A stretch of 64,000 nucleotides of DNA, from assembly GCA_947497065.1 (NCBI GenBank), contig CANMEQ010000001.1, positions 62,001 to 126,000 of the forward strand. The letters run 5' to 3'. Shown piece by piece: positions 33,454-43,058 of this stretch. The notes under the pieces are model-generated. The model had not been told where the DNA came from and ran no database searches. It saw only the letters and a list, made by a program, of their open reading frames with translations. The DNA comes from an uncultured Paracoccaceae bacterium (GTDB taxonomy: Bacteria > Pseudomonadota > Alphaproteobacteria > Rhodobacterales > Rhodobacteraceae). The stretch's first letter is position 1; every line of letters starts with the position of its first letter. A program made the translations under genes and the position numbers.

Positions 33454-34475
33454 CGCTTTTTTTTTTCTTTCATCTTCTGGAATAGACCGGTGTCGATAAA
33501 GGTTCGGAACTCGGGCACTTGGAGTTGGTAATCTAGGGCGCGCTGCGAACATTCGGTGCAGGCACGGGCGAGGGCGGCCAGATCGGAATCTGCGAGCCAT
33601 GCATCCATCTGCGCTCGCAATCCATCTGTGCGGATTGTCGTGTCTTCATGGGTGTTGATGTCGTATTTGTCCCAATAATCCATGTCGATCCGGCCCTTGT
33701 TTTTGGAATTGGCCGTGCCCCGCAGACGCTTGAGCAAGAAATCTTCACGCGATTTGATGGCGTAGTGGTTTACCTGCGCAAAGGCGTTGGTGACATTCTC
33801 TTTATTGCCGCGCCATCCCTTACCAAGATACTGGTCGCCCATGGGCTGGCCGGCGGCATTGGTCCAAGTGACCATGCCGGGGGTCACCTCTGTTTCTTTT
33901 TTGAATTTGGGGCGGTGCACGCCAAAGAAATCGAATTTCCCGGGCCTAAACAATGTCTTGAAGCCCCAGACTAAACCATTTTCAGGATCGTCGAAGGAAG
34001 AACCACGTGTGAAACGTTCGGTGACCAATTCGCCTTTGACCGGATCGATCGACATTTTCGACTGTCCTTGCGAGCCCATCAAACGCCAGTTGATTGAAAT
34101 CGCATCTGGTGCACCGCAGGCGTCGATCAACGCATCAATGCTGCGGTCGCCCACATGGATGTTCAGGAACTCGTCCGCATCCACGATCAAAACCCAGTCT
34201 GCGGATTTCACCCAGTCTAAACCATTGGCGCGGCTGTAGGCAGACCGTTGCGGGTCCATACGTGGGCCTTGGGGGTTGTCGTAGTGTTTGACAACGCCCA
34301 TTTGATCCAGGCGGTTCAGCATCAGGTTTGTGCCGTCGGTACAATCATTTGAAAAGATGCAAAATTCGTCGATGCCGATAGATTTGTGGTAGGCCAGCCA
34401 TTCCAAAAGGTAGGGGCCTTCGTTCTTCATCGTCGTCACCAGAACCTTGCGGCCTGCGTTTGGGGCAGCGGTCAT
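33450..34475 (-). CDS. Glycosyltransferase family 2-like protein (paralogue 2 of 3)
   Basis: 341 residues. MKNEGPYLLEWLAYHKSIGI opening and metal-binding VLIVDADEFLNIHVG. It resembles the 31601 and 34472 products and clusters with the sulfotransferase. Its coding region ends in a run of ten A (in the gene sense) giving KMKEKKKR and the stop, whose last base starts the sulfotransferase ATG. Its start overlaps the stop of the upstream paralogue by ATGA, so the three minus-strand genes form an operon. Confidence 0.85.
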   Translation of the reverse strand: MTAAPNAGRKVLVTTMKNEGPYLLEWLAYHKSIGIDEFCIFSNDCTDGTNLMLNRLDQMGVVKHYDNPQGPRMDPQRSAYSRANGLDWVKSADWVLIVDADEFLNIHVGDRSIDALIDACGAPDAISINWRLMGSQGQSKMSIDPVKGELVTERFTRGSSFDDPENGLVWGFKTLFRPGKFDFFGVHRPKFKKETEVTPGMVTWTNAAGQPMGDQYLGKGWRGNKENVTNAFAQVNHYAIKSREDFLLKRLRGTANSKNKGRIDMDYWDKYDINTHEDTTIRTDGLRAQMDAWLADSDLAALARACTECSQRALDYQLQVPEFRTFIDTGLFQKMKEKKKR

Positions 34476-36151
34476 TTCTTGGTCGCTTTCTTTTTGGCCG
34501 CAGTTGCAGTTTTGGCCTTTGCTGTTGTTTTTCTGGCGGTTGTCTTTTTGGGCGCTGCTTTCTTCGGCGTTCCGGCCTTTCGCGGTGCGCGCTTTTTGGG
34601 TGCCGCTTTCGGCGCCACGGGCGTTGGCACAGTGTCCTCTGGGCTTTCGATGGTGGTCGATGCCTCTAAAGTTGTGCTTTTGACGATGGCGTCCATACTA
34701 GGGGCGGGCTCACGCATATCTACGACCGCTTTGGGCGATGGTTTCTCCTGCGCTTTCAGAATTTTACGGGCGTTTTCCGCCTTGGCTAAAAGGGTTGCAG
34801 CCGCTTTGTCGTTCGGGTCTGCGGCCTGTGCGGCCAATGCAATTTTCTGCGTCCGCTCATTCATCAGCGGCACACCCAAACCGGCGGCTGCTTCGGTGTT
34901 CAGAAACGGATTGTCGAGGGTGTCGCCCTTGTTTTCCTTGCCCTTCAGCTGATGTGCATCGAGTTTTTCGGCGGCATTTTCACCAGCTGCAGCCAACAAT
35001 GCCTGTCGGGTTTCACCTTTCTTCGCGGTTTGGGTCTGACTGATCATTTTTGCGATCTTTGTGTCGGGAACGCCGGCCGCCTGAAGTTGTTTGACCTTTT
35101 CTTGCCATTCCTTGGGCAAGTGCTGGACAAACAAAACCTCATCCAGCTTATCCAGTGGCACTTCGCTGGCGTCTTTCAGATCTTTAAGCCATTGATCGTA
35201 TTCCCCAGATGATCGTAGCATTTCAACGCGTTTCGCGTGGAACTCCAATGCCTTGTCCTGCAGCTCGCGCATGATCGGATCACTGAGGATTTTCGCCATC
35301 TTCTTTTTCACGCCCTTCGCATGGCGCGTGGCGTTCATGTGTTCTTCTTCGTTGCGATCAAACAAGGCGAAGTAGGCCGCGTTATATTTGTCTTCTTTGT
35401 TGTTCACGTTCCCGCGGACACGGCGCAGCAAATAGGCCTCGTAAGACTTTACCGCGTAGTGATTTAGCTCGACCCATTTGTAACCCAGTGTTGGTTTGGT
35501 GGATCGCCAGCCGGACAATGAAAATTCGTCAGGCATCGGTCTACCGGACCCATTTAACCACAGCTGATCGAACAAAAGCTTTGCATTAGCAGGCTCTTGC
35601 TTGGCTTTCTTAATGTGGGGGCGATGGATCCCGAGCTTCATGTCACGGTAGGGTTTGAACATGGTTTTCACGCCCCAACCCTTTTTAAACATGTCAGGTG
35701 CAGCATGGGTGTAGTTTTCAGTGACCAGCCCTGGGTTCCAATCGGTCACACCGCTGGAGCCGAAAAACCGCCAAGTGATGGCGATAGCATCTGCGTTCGG
35801 GTCCATTTTTTCGGCCAGATGTTGGATGTGACCACGCCCCACTTTGATGGACAGAAATTCATCTGCGTCCATCGTCAAGATCCACTCACTATCCGTGACT
35901 TCGGGGTTTTTTGTGGCCAGCATCAACGCATTTGGCTGCGGTTTTTTGCCTTCGGGCACATCGTTGCGGAAGTGTTTGACCCAGCCCAGCTCTTCGAGGC
36001 GGATCAACATATCGTCGGTGCCATCGCCGCAATTGTTTGTGTAGACGCAGATATTATCGAAGCCGATGTGATTGTGATAGGCAACCCATTCCACAAGGGA
36101 GTGGCCTTCATCTTTCATCATCGAGAGAATTGTAAACTGGTGTTTGGCCAT
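34472..36151 (-). CDS. Glycosyltransferase family 2-like protein with histone H1-like tail (paralogue 3 of 3)
   Basis: 559 residues. The first about 260 residues are the glycosyltransferase domain (MMKDEGHSLVEWVAYHNHIG, ILTMDADEFLSIKVG). Then a long charged, helical region (about 270-470) and a C-terminal tail of about 45 residues made almost only of Lys, Ala, Pro and Thr (KKAAPKK repeats), like bacterial histone H1-type tails. The tail is an unusual add-on for a glycosyltransferase and could bind polyanions or anchor the enzyme; this is inference. First gene of the operon with paralogue 2 and the sulfotransferase. Confidence 0.82.
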   Translation of the reverse strand: MAKHQFTILSMMKDEGHSLVEWVAYHNHIGFDNICVYTNNCGDGTDDMLIRLEELGWVKHFRNDVPEGKKPQPNALMLATKNPEVTDSEWILTMDADEFLSIKVGRGHIQHLAEKMDPNADAIAITWRFFGSSGVTDWNPGLVTENYTHAAPDMFKKGWGVKTMFKPYRDMKLGIHRPHIKKAKQEPANAKLLFDQLWLNGSGRPMPDEFSLSGWRSTKPTLGYKWVELNHYAVKSYEAYLLRRVRGNVNNKEDKYNAAYFALFDRNEEEHMNATRHAKGVKKKMAKILSDPIMRELQDKALEFHAKRVEMLRSSGEYDQWLKDLKDASEVPLDKLDEVLFVQHLPKEWQEKVKQLQAAGVPDTKIAKMISQTQTAKKGETRQALLAAAGENAAEKLDAHQLKGKENKGDTLDNPFLNTEAAAGLGVPLMNERTQKIALAAQAADPNDKAAATLLAKAENARKILKAQEKPSPKAVVDMREPAPSMDAIVKSTTLEASTTIESPEDTVPTPVAPKAAPKKRAPRKAGTPKKAAPKKTTARKTTAKAKTATAAKKKATKK

Positions 36152-36395
36152 CAGCTGCGGCCCCGCTTTGAGGATATCACGTTATTCCTGCTCTTACTGC
36201 GCCCAATACAACGCGGGCACGCTTGCCGGTTCATCCGGAATTTGAGTCAGCATACCGACATACCTCTTCAAGTCCACTGCTGCTTAGGGGGAAAACAAGC
36301 CGAATTGGACGCAATTTCATGTAAAGCGCCTTGACCTGAGCCGCTGAAGAGCTTTGTTACGCATCAGAGATTAAATTTCACAAAAGGGGTTACCT
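36152..36395. other. 244-bp divergent intergenic region before sodB
   Basis: Separates the glycosyltransferase operon (minus) from sodB (plus) and contains both promoters. AAAAGGGG at 36380-36387 is the ribosome site of sodB. I see no repeat or RNA gene. Confidence 0.5.
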
Positions 36396-36995
36396 ATGTC
36401 TTTCGAACTTCCTGATCTTCCTTACGCTCACGATGCGCTGGCTGCCAAAGGCATGTCTGCGGAGACGCTCGAGTATCACCACGATCTGCACCACAACGCC
36501 TATGTCACCAACGGCAACAAGGCGATTGAAGGTACAGAGTGGGCTGGAAAATCCCTCGAAGAGATCATCAAAGGCACTTACGACGCCTCTGCTGTTGCGC
36601 AAAACGGCATCTTCAACAACATCTCCCAGCTTTGGAACCACAACCAGTTCTGGGAAATGATGTCACCAGAAGACAGCAAAATGCCATCCGAGCTCGAAGC
36701 CGCTTTGGTTGAACACTTCGGTTCTGTCGACAAATTCAAAGACGAATTTTCAGCGGCAGGCGCAGGCCAGTTTGGCTCAGGTTGGGCTTGGTTGGTGAAA
36801 AACGCTGACGGGTCTTTGGCTGTGACGAAAACTGAAAACGGTGTGAACCCACTCTGCTTCAACCAGACAGCACTGCTGGGCTGTGACGTTTGGGAGCACT
36901 CCTACTACATCGATTTCCGCAACAAACGCCCTGTGTACCTGACCAACTTCTTGGACAACTTGGTGAACTGGGAAAATGTTGCATCCCGCATGTGA
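36396..36995 (+). CDS. sodB: Iron superoxide dismutase
   Basis: 199 residues, Fe/Mn-SOD family. Metal ligands His (EYHHDLHHNAYV), His (NHNQFWEMM), Asp (LLGCDVWEHSYY) and His follow in order, and FGSGWAWLVKN and NFLDNLVNWENV are family markers. GQFGSGW with Gln positions points to the iron enzyme. Detoxifies superoxide in the cytoplasm. Followed by a terminator at 37021-37046. Confidence 0.94.
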   Translation: MSFELPDLPYAHDALAAKGMSAETLEYHHDLHHNAYVTNGNKAIEGTEWAGKSLEEIIKGTYDASAVAQNGIFNNISQLWNHNQFWEMMSPEDSKMPSELEAALVEHFGSVDKFKDEFSAAGAGQFGSGWAWLVKNADGSLAVTKTENGVNPLCFNQTALLGCDVWEHSYYIDFRNKRPVYLTNFLDNLVNWENVASRM

Positions 36996-37020
36996 TCCAA
37001 CGGGACGGTCGCAATAAGAA

Positions 37021-37046
37021 AAGCCCGCCAATTTGGCGGGCTTTTT
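37021..37046 (+). terminator. Intrinsic terminator after sodB
   Basis: Stem GCCCGCCA (37023-37030), loop ATT, TGGCGGGC (37034-37041) flanked by AA and TTTTT. It lies between sodB and the convergent Hint-domain gene and can serve both. Confidence 0.85.
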
Positions 37047-37077
37047 GTTTGCATGAGACTGCAACGCAAGGGGGGTG

Positions 37078-38136
37078 CTACATGAGACCCAAAGTGGCAA
37101 CCTCGGCCTCGTACTTGCGGAGAGTTTGGCGCGAGGTTTTGAAGTTCAAAGCCAAGTCCGGATCGCGAAGTTCAGGGAATAGTGCAAAAATCTCTTCAGA
37201 TTGGGCCTTTCCAACCGCAGACAATGCTTGATCGCCTGGCTGGAAGCTTTCGGTCCACGCACCATCGACCATCAATACTTCGTGGCGGTCGCACAACAGG
37301 TGGACATAGGACACGTCTTGAGGCGGTAGACTATCCACCCCCGGCAGGCCAACAAGGTGTTTGGCCGCGACCAACATTTCGTCTTCGCCGAAATTTAGCG
37401 CGAGATGCGCGCCCACCAGAAGCATACGGTGGTTGGGTGACACGATCATATCCCGCATGGGGTAGTCTTGCCCCAAGGCCCCTTTACGAATGCGTATGGG
37501 GCAAAACACTGCCTCTTGCGTCAAACGGGCCCGCGAAAGCGTCTTGCAGCCGATCCAACGCACCTCTTGCAGGCCGTTGTCTCGTGTCATGACTTTGTCA
37601 CCGACTTGAAGGTTTTCAATGGCGACAAGGCCTTTGAGCGTGCTGACTTTTGCCCCCAGAGTAAAACAAGGCACAAAGGTTTCGTATTCCGAGTCTCCTC
37701 GGTTGGATCCGCCCGTTTTGACATAGCGCACGCCATCTTGCAGTTCCGCGTCTGCGGCCATGCCCCATACATTTGTGGTTTGACCGTTTTGCGAGAACAC
37801 AGTGATGGTGATAGTTGGCCCCGTTGGGTTGCCGTTGTCATCAAGCGCGCGGACGAAGTGCAAACTCTCGGATTCGACCTCGGTTCCGTTGGCGACAAGG
37901 CCGCTGCCATCAATGATGATGTGATCTTCTTCGGCATCATCGTTAAAGGTGTCGGGATCATTGTCCAAATCATCCAAAACGATGGTTTGGTATTCAAACC
38001 CGCTTGTGAATGTGAAAACTGTCCCAACCGGCGTGTTGGAATTGTTGATTATGGACGAGCCTGGGGTCAAAGACGGCGAGCTGGAGTCCACGGTAAATGC
38101 GTCGTTGTCGAAGGCTGCAAACTGACGTTGGACCAT
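37078..38136 (-). CDS. Hint-domain (Hedgehog/intein) protein
   Basis: 352 residues. N-terminal beta-rich region (about 1-155) with Asp/Asn-rich turns, then a Hint_2 domain beginning CFTLGAKVSTLKGLVAIENLQVGDKVMTRD (Cys near residue 158) and the SPNHRMLL motif near 228. Hint domains can self-cleave or splice proteins. No secretion signal for Sec, as is usual for Rhodobacteraceae Hint proteins that are thought to leave the cell through type I secretion; this is inference. Function unknown. Confidence 0.82.
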   Translation of the reverse strand: MVQRQFAAFDNDAFTVDSSSPSLTPGSSIINNSNTPVGTVFTFTSGFEYQTIVLDDLDNDPDTFNDDAEEDHIIIDGSGLVANGTEVESESLHFVRALDDNGNPTGPTITITVFSQNGQTTNVWGMAADAELQDGVRYVKTGGSNRGDSEYETFVPCFTLGAKVSTLKGLVAIENLQVGDKVMTRDNGLQEVRWIGCKTLSRARLTQEAVFCPIRIRKGALGQDYPMRDMIVSPNHRMLLVGAHLALNFGEDEMLVAAKHLVGLPGVDSLPPQDVSYVHLLCDRHEVLMVDGAWTESFQPGDQALSAVGKAQSEEIFALFPELRDPDLALNFKTSRQTLRKYEAEVATLGLM

Positions 38137-38325
38137 GTGGGTGCGCTCCTGTGGTTCTGATTGGCAAGTCGCGGTTTAAAGAGGGTATCTCGAGTAAATT
38201 CTGGTGTGTTCGTTCTGCGTTCAATCGCTGGTAATTCATAAAGTAGGGTTACCGTTCCCAATTTAATGGGGAAAAGTTCCAGACTCTATTCAAATTTCGG
38301 TGGGTGGCGCTGCGGGGCTCGCTGA

Positions 38326-38898
38326 TCACGCTGCTTTATGTGCGCTTAAAGCCCGGTGCAGGTCTGGGACCGTGTCGACCACGGTGATGAACTCGCGCAG
38401 GTCCGATCCTGCAAACCCCTGTGCGATCATGTGATCGATGAGGGCCAGAAGGGGGGTCCAATATCCATTGGTGTTGACCACGAAGACAGGTTTGCTGTGA
38501 AGCTCCAGCTGGCGCCACGTGAGGGCTTCGAACATTTCATCCATCGAGCCTGCGCCGCCGGGCAGCACCACGACAGCATCGGCGTTCATCAACATCACCT
38601 TTTTGCGTTCGTGCATGGTTTCCGTGATGACAAAGCTGGTCAGATCGGTTTTGCCGACTTCCCATTTTACCAGATGTTCGGGTATGACGCCGAATGTGTC
38701 GCCACCCGCCACTTGCGCGCTACGGGCGACACGGCCCATCAGGCCTACATCACCTGCACCGTAGACCAGCCGCCAGCCCGATTGGGCCAGCATTTCGCCG
38801 GTGGCCTCAGCGGCGGCACCAAAGGCTGGGTCCGCACCATCGCGGGACCCGCAGTACACACAAACAGAATAGGGACGCAGAGAGGCAGGGGCGGGCAT
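38326..38898 (-). CDS. LOG-family protein (cytokinin riboside 5'-monophosphate phosphoribohydrolase-like)
   Basis: 190 residues. VYCGSRDGADPAFGAAAEATG at the start, GAGDVGLMGRVARSA, and the catalytic PGGAGSMDEMFEALTWRQL (PGGxGTxxE) define the TIGR00730/LOG family, which cleaves adenosine monophosphate or related nucleotides into base and ribose phosphate. Divergent from the LysM protein gene. Physiological substrate in bacteria is unclear. Confidence 0.92.
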   Translation of the reverse strand: MPAPASLRPYSVCVYCGSRDGADPAFGAAAEATGEMLAQSGWRLVYGAGDVGLMGRVARSAQVAGGDTFGVIPEHLVKWEVGKTDLTSFVITETMHERKKVMLMNADAVVVLPGGAGSMDEMFEALTWRQLELHSKPVFVVNTNGYWTPLLALIDHMIAQGFAGSDLREFITVVDTVPDLHRALSAHKAA

Positions 38899-39024
38899 GG
38901 GGCAATCCGATCACAGGATGGTGGGTGGTGCAAAGCACCTTTTGACCCGTGATAGCGCCGTTGCTACACTCTGCCAACTGGTGCTGTGGGAAAGATGCGC
39001 CGGAACCGTTGGGGAGAGACGAAC

Positions 39025-40488
39025 GTGCAAACATCAACACTTGCCCTTTTGGGGAGCGGCGCTGTGGTTTTGGCCGTGGGCGCAGCCGTGTATCTGCGGC
39101 CGCTGCCGCAGTCGGCTGAGCCGGACGCAGTTGAGGTGACGCCGATCGCGAATGCGCCGTCTGAAGCGGTTTCTGCCCCCGTGAACGCGACACAAGACGA
39201 GAGCACTGAGGCCCAAGTGCCGCCTGTTCAATCTGCTGGGGAGCAGGCCGGCTCTGAGGCTGCGGCCTTGCCTCTTTCAACACCTGAGCCATCGCCCCTC
39301 GCATCCTCAACACCTGAGCCGAGCGATGATCAGCTTGTCGCGCCCGACGCGGAGCCTAGCGTAAGCGCTACACCATCCGCCGAGCTGGATGCGCAAGAGC
39401 TGCCACTGGCGGATGATGATCAAGGCGTGATCGCAACAGTCCTGACTGGTTTTCGGTTTGAACCTGATGGCGCGGTTCTGGTCAGCGGGCAAACCAGCAG
39501 CATGGCAAACATTGCGATATTGGTGGATGGCACAGAACAAGACCGTCTGATGGCGGACGCCACTGGCGCGTTCACCTATGTCGGGTTTATTGGATATTCA
39601 GACAGCCCGCGCGTGTTGTCCGTGGTGGCAAACCCCGATGGGGAGAGCGTCGGTGCGGATCGCACATTCATTATGGCCGCAAACCCTGCGCCTGTTGTGG
39701 CGCAGGTCGCGCCTCTGCGGGAGGCAAGCGAAACACCAGCGCTTACGGACAACACGGTTGTCGCGCAACGTCCCGACCCTGAACCGCAGGTGCCTGCGAC
39801 GGAACAACTTGCTTTGACGTCTGAGGAGGCATTGGCCGAAGAGACGCCCGTGCTTGCGCCCACTGTTGCGGCGGTTCCAGACGTGACACCAGAGGAGGCA
39901 GCAGACGTCAGCCAAGAGCAGGGCGCGTCGCCCACTATTTTGGCGCTCACGGAAGACGGTGTGGATGTTGTCCAAGCGCCCGTGTCCGATGCTTCGCCCG
40001 AAGTGATGTCGACCGTCGCCTTGGATGCGATTACCTATGACACTGAAGGCGAAGTCGTGTTGCAAGGGCGCGCATTGGGGCAGGGGTTTGTTCAAGTCTA
40101 CGTCGACAATGTACCCGTCAGCCGCTTGCCTGTGGATGAAGACGGGGCCTGGGCTGGCGATTTGCCGGATGTGGACAAGGGCGTCTACACGCTGCGGATC
40201 GATGAGGTCGACCTGGAGGGCGATGTGGTCAGCCGTATTGAAACGCCGTTTTTACGGGAAAGCCCTGAAACCGTGGCTGAGGCGCTGGCCGAACAGGTGA
40301 GCGACCCTTCGTTTTCCGTGGCCACACGCACGGTTCAGCCGGGGGCCACTTTGTGGGCGATTGCGCAAGACCGATACGGCGACGGGATTGCCTATGTCAC
40401 CGTTTTCGAAGCGAACCGTGATCGCATTCGCGATCCGGATTTGATCTATCCCGGACAGGTCTTCGTTTTGCCGGACGAGAGCGAATGA
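39025..40488 (+). CDS. LysM-domain cell-envelope protein
   Basis: 487 residues from a GTG that follows GGGGAG at 39011-39016; an upstream ATG at 38995 adds ten residues ([10 protein letters not shown]) and is an alternative. A hydrophobic N-terminus ([20 protein letters not shown]) anchors or exports it; a long Pro/Glu/Ala-rich low-complexity part follows, then Ig-like repeats (about 140-200 and 335-410), and a C-terminal LysM domain ([16 protein letters not shown], to the end) for peptidoglycan binding. ATGA overlap with the XdhC-like gene. Confidence 0.85.
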   Translation: MQTSTLALLGSGAVVLAVGAAVYLRPLPQSAEPDAVEVTPIANAPSEAVSAPVNATQDESTEAQVPPVQSAGEQAGSEAAALPLSTPEPSPLASSTPEPSDDQLVAPDAEPSVSATPSAELDAQELPLADDDQGVIATVLTGFRFEPDGAVLVSGQTSSMANIAILVDGTEQDRLMADATGAFTYVGFIGYSDSPRVLSVVANPDGESVGADRTFIMAANPAPVVAQVAPLREASETPALTDNTVVAQRPDPEPQVPATEQLALTSEEALAEETPVLAPTVAAVPDVTPEEAADVSQEQGASPTILALTEDGVDVVQAPVSDASPEVMSTVALDAITYDTEGEVVLQGRALGQGFVQVYVDNVPVSRLPVDEDGAWAGDLPDVDKGVYTLRIDEVDLEGDVVSRIETPFLRESPETVAEALAEQVSDPSFSVATRTVQPGATLWAIAQDRYGDGIAYVTVFEANRDRIRDPDLIYPGQVFVLPDESE

Positions 40489-41453
40489 CCGACGCAGCCG
40501 GCCTGTCGGGCCGTGCGCTAGAGTGGCACAAAGCAGGACAAAAAGTGGCAATTGCCACTGTGGTTGAAACCTGGGGCTCTGCGCCGCGCCCCGTGGGTAG
40601 CCAATTGGTGATTGATGGCACAGGCCGCATGGAAGGATCCGTGTCTGGAGGCTGTGTTGAAGGGGCTGTGATTGTTGAAGCGCTTGAGGCTGTCGAGGAT
40701 GGCGGCGCGCGGCTTTTGGATTTTGGTGTTAGCGACGACGAGGCCTTTGCCGTTGGCCTGGCTTGTGGTGGCCGCATTCGGATATTGGTCGAACCGGTCG
40801 GAGGCGCGTTCCCTCTGGATGTGCTCGAAGCCCTTGTTGCGGCGCGGGTGGCCCGCGAACCGGTGGCTTACGTGGCAGATTTGAACGGGACAGAGCGGGG
40901 CCTTGCGCAGGTAGAGGCCTTTCCCGATCGATTTCGGTTGGATCGTTCTGGCGTCCAAGAGGACAGCACAACATTTGTTGCCATTCACAATCCGCCACTG
41001 CGAATGGTTGTGGTGGGCGGGGTGCATATCGCGCAGCATCTGTTGCCCATCGCGCGCAGCTGCGGGTATGACGTGACACTGGTTGACCCACGTCCTGCGT
41101 TTGCAGCACCCGAACGGTTTCCAGATACGGTGATCTCCGACGACTGGCCCGATGCGGCATTGGACGCGATCGGTCTTGATGCGCGGACGGCCGTAGTAAC
41201 CTTAACCCACGACCCCAAATTGGATGACCCTGCCATTTACGCGGCCTTAAGAACCGATGTGTTTTACCTCGGATGTCTGGGGTCAAAACGAACCCATGCC
41301 AAACGTGTTGACCGGCTTGCACAGGCCGGTTTCAGCGCCGCTGACATCGCCCGCATTCATGCGCCTGTCGGGCTAGACATTGGCGGCAGATCTCCGGCGG
41401 AGATTGCTGTCAGTATTATGGCACAGGTGACGGAGCGGTTGCGTAAAAGGTAG
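40485..41453 (+). CDS. XdhC/CoxI-family protein
   Basis: 322 residues. [18 protein letters not shown] and the C-terminal Rossmann-like segment with [16 protein letters not shown] and [16 protein letters not shown] are hallmarks of the XdhC/CoxI family, which inserts molybdenum cofactor, in its sulfurated form, into hydroxylases such as xanthine dehydrogenase or CO dehydrogenase. No such molybdenum hydroxylase is encoded nearby. It is co-transcribed with the molybdopterin-binding protein downstream, 4 bp away. Confidence 0.9.
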   Translation: MTDAAGLSGRALEWHKAGQKVAIATVVETWGSAPRPVGSQLVIDGTGRMEGSVSGGCVEGAVIVEALEAVEDGGARLLDFGVSDDEAFAVGLACGGRIRILVEPVGGAFPLDVLEALVAARVAREPVAYVADLNGTERGLAQVEAFPDRFRLDRSGVQEDSTTFVAIHNPPLRMVVVGGVHIAQHLLPIARSCGYDVTLVDPRPAFAAPERFPDTVISDDWPDAALDAIGLDARTAVVTLTHDPKLDDPAIYAALRTDVFYLGCLGSKRTHAKRVDRLAQAGFSAADIARIHAPVGLDIGGRSPAEIAVSIMAQVTERLRKR

Positions 41454-41457
41454 GTCG

Positions 41458-42363
41458 ATGAAATTTGAAAATGTGTCCTTGGGGGCGAGGAGCGATGATG
41501 CCACAGGTGTGTTTGAAAACATACAGGGCAACACACAAGTCTCTGGGGCACGTGCGGCGCGCGCAGTTGCGGATGCTTTGGTGACCGATCCACGATCGCA
41601 AGGTGTCATCGTGCGGCTGCAAGAGACGGGCAAAGCCGCGATTACAGCACGACGGGCGGGTGTCTTCGACGTTGATATAGAGCGTATCGCTCGTGTGAAC
41701 AGTATTGAGCCGGCCATTTCCCTTTCGACGGTTTCGAATTTATCGCGGGTCTCTGCGGGAATGACGCTTGCCAGTGTTCGGATACTCTCGGATTTGGTTG
41801 ACCTTGAAACGCTAACACGGACCTGCGTCTCTGCCCGCCAAGGAGTTACAGAAGCTTTGCGTGTTCACGGTGTGCAACACGCGCGCGCGACGTTGATTGA
41901 AACTCACCATCCAGGGGGGCGGATCGCGCCCAACGGGCGTAGGTTTTTGGACGAACGGTTGGACAGGTTGGGGGCATCACTACACCAAGTGTCCGACGTG
42001 CCCCATACGTCTGAGTCCGTTGCTGGGGCGATAGCCAGCGCAGACGGTGATGTGATTTTTGTACTGACACCCCCTGATTTTACCAATGGGGACAATGTTG
42101 TGGAGGATGGCCTGCGCGATGCAGGCGGGCATGTCGACCGTTTAGGCGTCCCTGTTGATCCTGGCTCACGTTTGCTGATCGGGTCTCATGCAGGGCGCCA
42201 TGTTTTAGGTTTGCCGGACGCTGCTCGCTCACCTGCGTTCAACGGGGCTGACCCGATCCTTGAGCGGCTGTTGTGTGGCGTTCCAGTTTCCGGCGACGAC
42301 ATTGCACATATGGGGGTTGGCGGGCTGATCATTGATCAGGTCGAACGCGGTCTGTTTCGGTAA
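41458..42363 (+). CDS. Molybdopterin-binding (MoCF-like) protein
   Basis: 301 residues. The second half, ATLIETHHPGGRIAPNGRRF...VIFVLTPPDFTNGDNVVEDGLRDAGGHVDRLG, has the pattern of the MoaB/MogA molybdopterin-binding domain. N-terminal half is specific to this group of proteins. With the upstream XdhC-like protein it forms a molybdenum-cofactor pair; linkage to the molybdenum formate dehydrogenase of this window is possible but not shown. Confidence 0.75.
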   Translation: MKFENVSLGARSDDATGVFENIQGNTQVSGARAARAVADALVTDPRSQGVIVRLQETGKAAITARRAGVFDVDIERIARVNSIEPAISLSTVSNLSRVSAGMTLASVRILSDLVDLETLTRTCVSARQGVTEALRVHGVQHARATLIETHHPGGRIAPNGRRFLDERLDRLGASLHQVSDVPHTSESVAGAIASADGDVIFVLTPPDFTNGDNVVEDGLRDAGGHVDRLGVPVDPGSRLLIGSHAGRHVLGLPDAARSPAFNGADPILERLLCGVPVSGDDIAHMGVGGLIIDQVERGLFR

Positions 42364-42439
42364 TTCCGGCCCGCTGCCTCACCGGATCAGTGAATTTTCA
42401 GACGCGGGAACCGGTCCGATCATACGTGTGCTGCAAATG

Positions 42440-42486
42440 AAAAAGAGCACCGACCCGCAAAGATCGACGCTCTTTCAAGTTCGCTA
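42440..42486 (-). terminator. Intrinsic terminator after infC
   Basis: On the minus strand AGAGC and CGATC pair with GGTCG and GCTCT (with one G-T pair), separated by TTTGCG, and the stem runs into TTTTT. It lies just past the infC stop at 42497. Confidence 0.7.
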
Positions 42487-42496
42487 GACGAAACGA

Positions 42497-43045
42497 TTAT
42501 TTCTGCGGCAATGGGCCGATCATCATAACCATCTGCCGGCCTTCCATTTTCGGGAAGTTTTCGACTTTACCATGTTCCTTGGTGTCTTCTGCGACGCGTT
42601 CCAGCAGTTCGCGACCAAGGTTCTGGTGTGCCATCTCACGGCCACGGAAGCGCAAAGTTACTTTTACTTTGTCGCCATTTTCCAAAAACTTGTAAACGTT
42701 CCGCATTTTGACGTCATAGTCATTGGTGTCCGTATTAGGCCGGAATTTGACCTCTTTGACTTCAATGATTTTCTGTTTCTTGCGGGCCTCAGCCTCGCGT
42801 TTCTGTGTCTCGTATTTGAACTTACCGAAGTCCATGATCTTACACACAGGCGGCGTGGCATTGGGAGAAATCTCGACCAGATCCAAACCTGCGTTTTCGG
42901 CCATAGCCATGGCGCGTTCAGGCGTAACAACGCCGACGTTTTCGCCTTCGGCGCCGATCAGGCGGATTTCGGTTGCGCGAATGCGGTCATTTACGCGGGG
43001 GCCGGTGTCGCGCTGTGGTGGCGCGTTATGAGGTCTGCGGGCTAT
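42497..43045 (-). CDS. infC: Translation initiation factor IF-3 with ATA start codon
   Basis: 182 residues. N-terminal domain ([22 protein letters not shown]) and C-terminal domain ([19 protein letters not shown]). In frame upstream of the internal ATG at 42910 (MAMAENAG) there is no ATG, GTG or TTG; the family start sequence [16 protein letters not shown] begins with ATA at 43045, eight bases after AAGGA (43054-43058 on the plus strand). Rare start codons in infC are known from E. coli (AUU) and underlie autoregulation because IF-3 rejects them. Starting at the internal ATG would delete 45 conserved residues. Terminator at 42440-42486. Confidence 0.93.
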   Translation of the reverse strand: MARRPHNAPPQRDTGPRVNDRIRATEIRLIGAEGENVGVVTPERAMAMAENAGLDLVEISPNATPPVCKIMDFGKFKYETQKREAEARKKQKIIEVKEVKFRPNTDTNDYDVKMRNVYKFLENGDKVKVTLRFRGREMAHQNLGRELLERVAEDTKEHGKVENFPKMEGRQMVMMIGPLPQK

Positions 43046-43053
43046 GGGACTTT

Positions 43054-43058
43054 TCCTT
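43054..43058 (-). promoter_or_regulatory. Ribosome binding site that decides the infC ATA start
   Basis: AAGGA on the minus strand, followed by AAAGTCCC (8 nt) and ATA. No other good ribosome site lies in the conserved frame upstream of 42910. Confidence 0.75.

Noticed and set aside
35597-36334. 245-codon plus-strand frame opposite the third glycosyltransferase
   Set aside because: Antisense to a gene with clear GT-A motifs; no own ribosome site or family.
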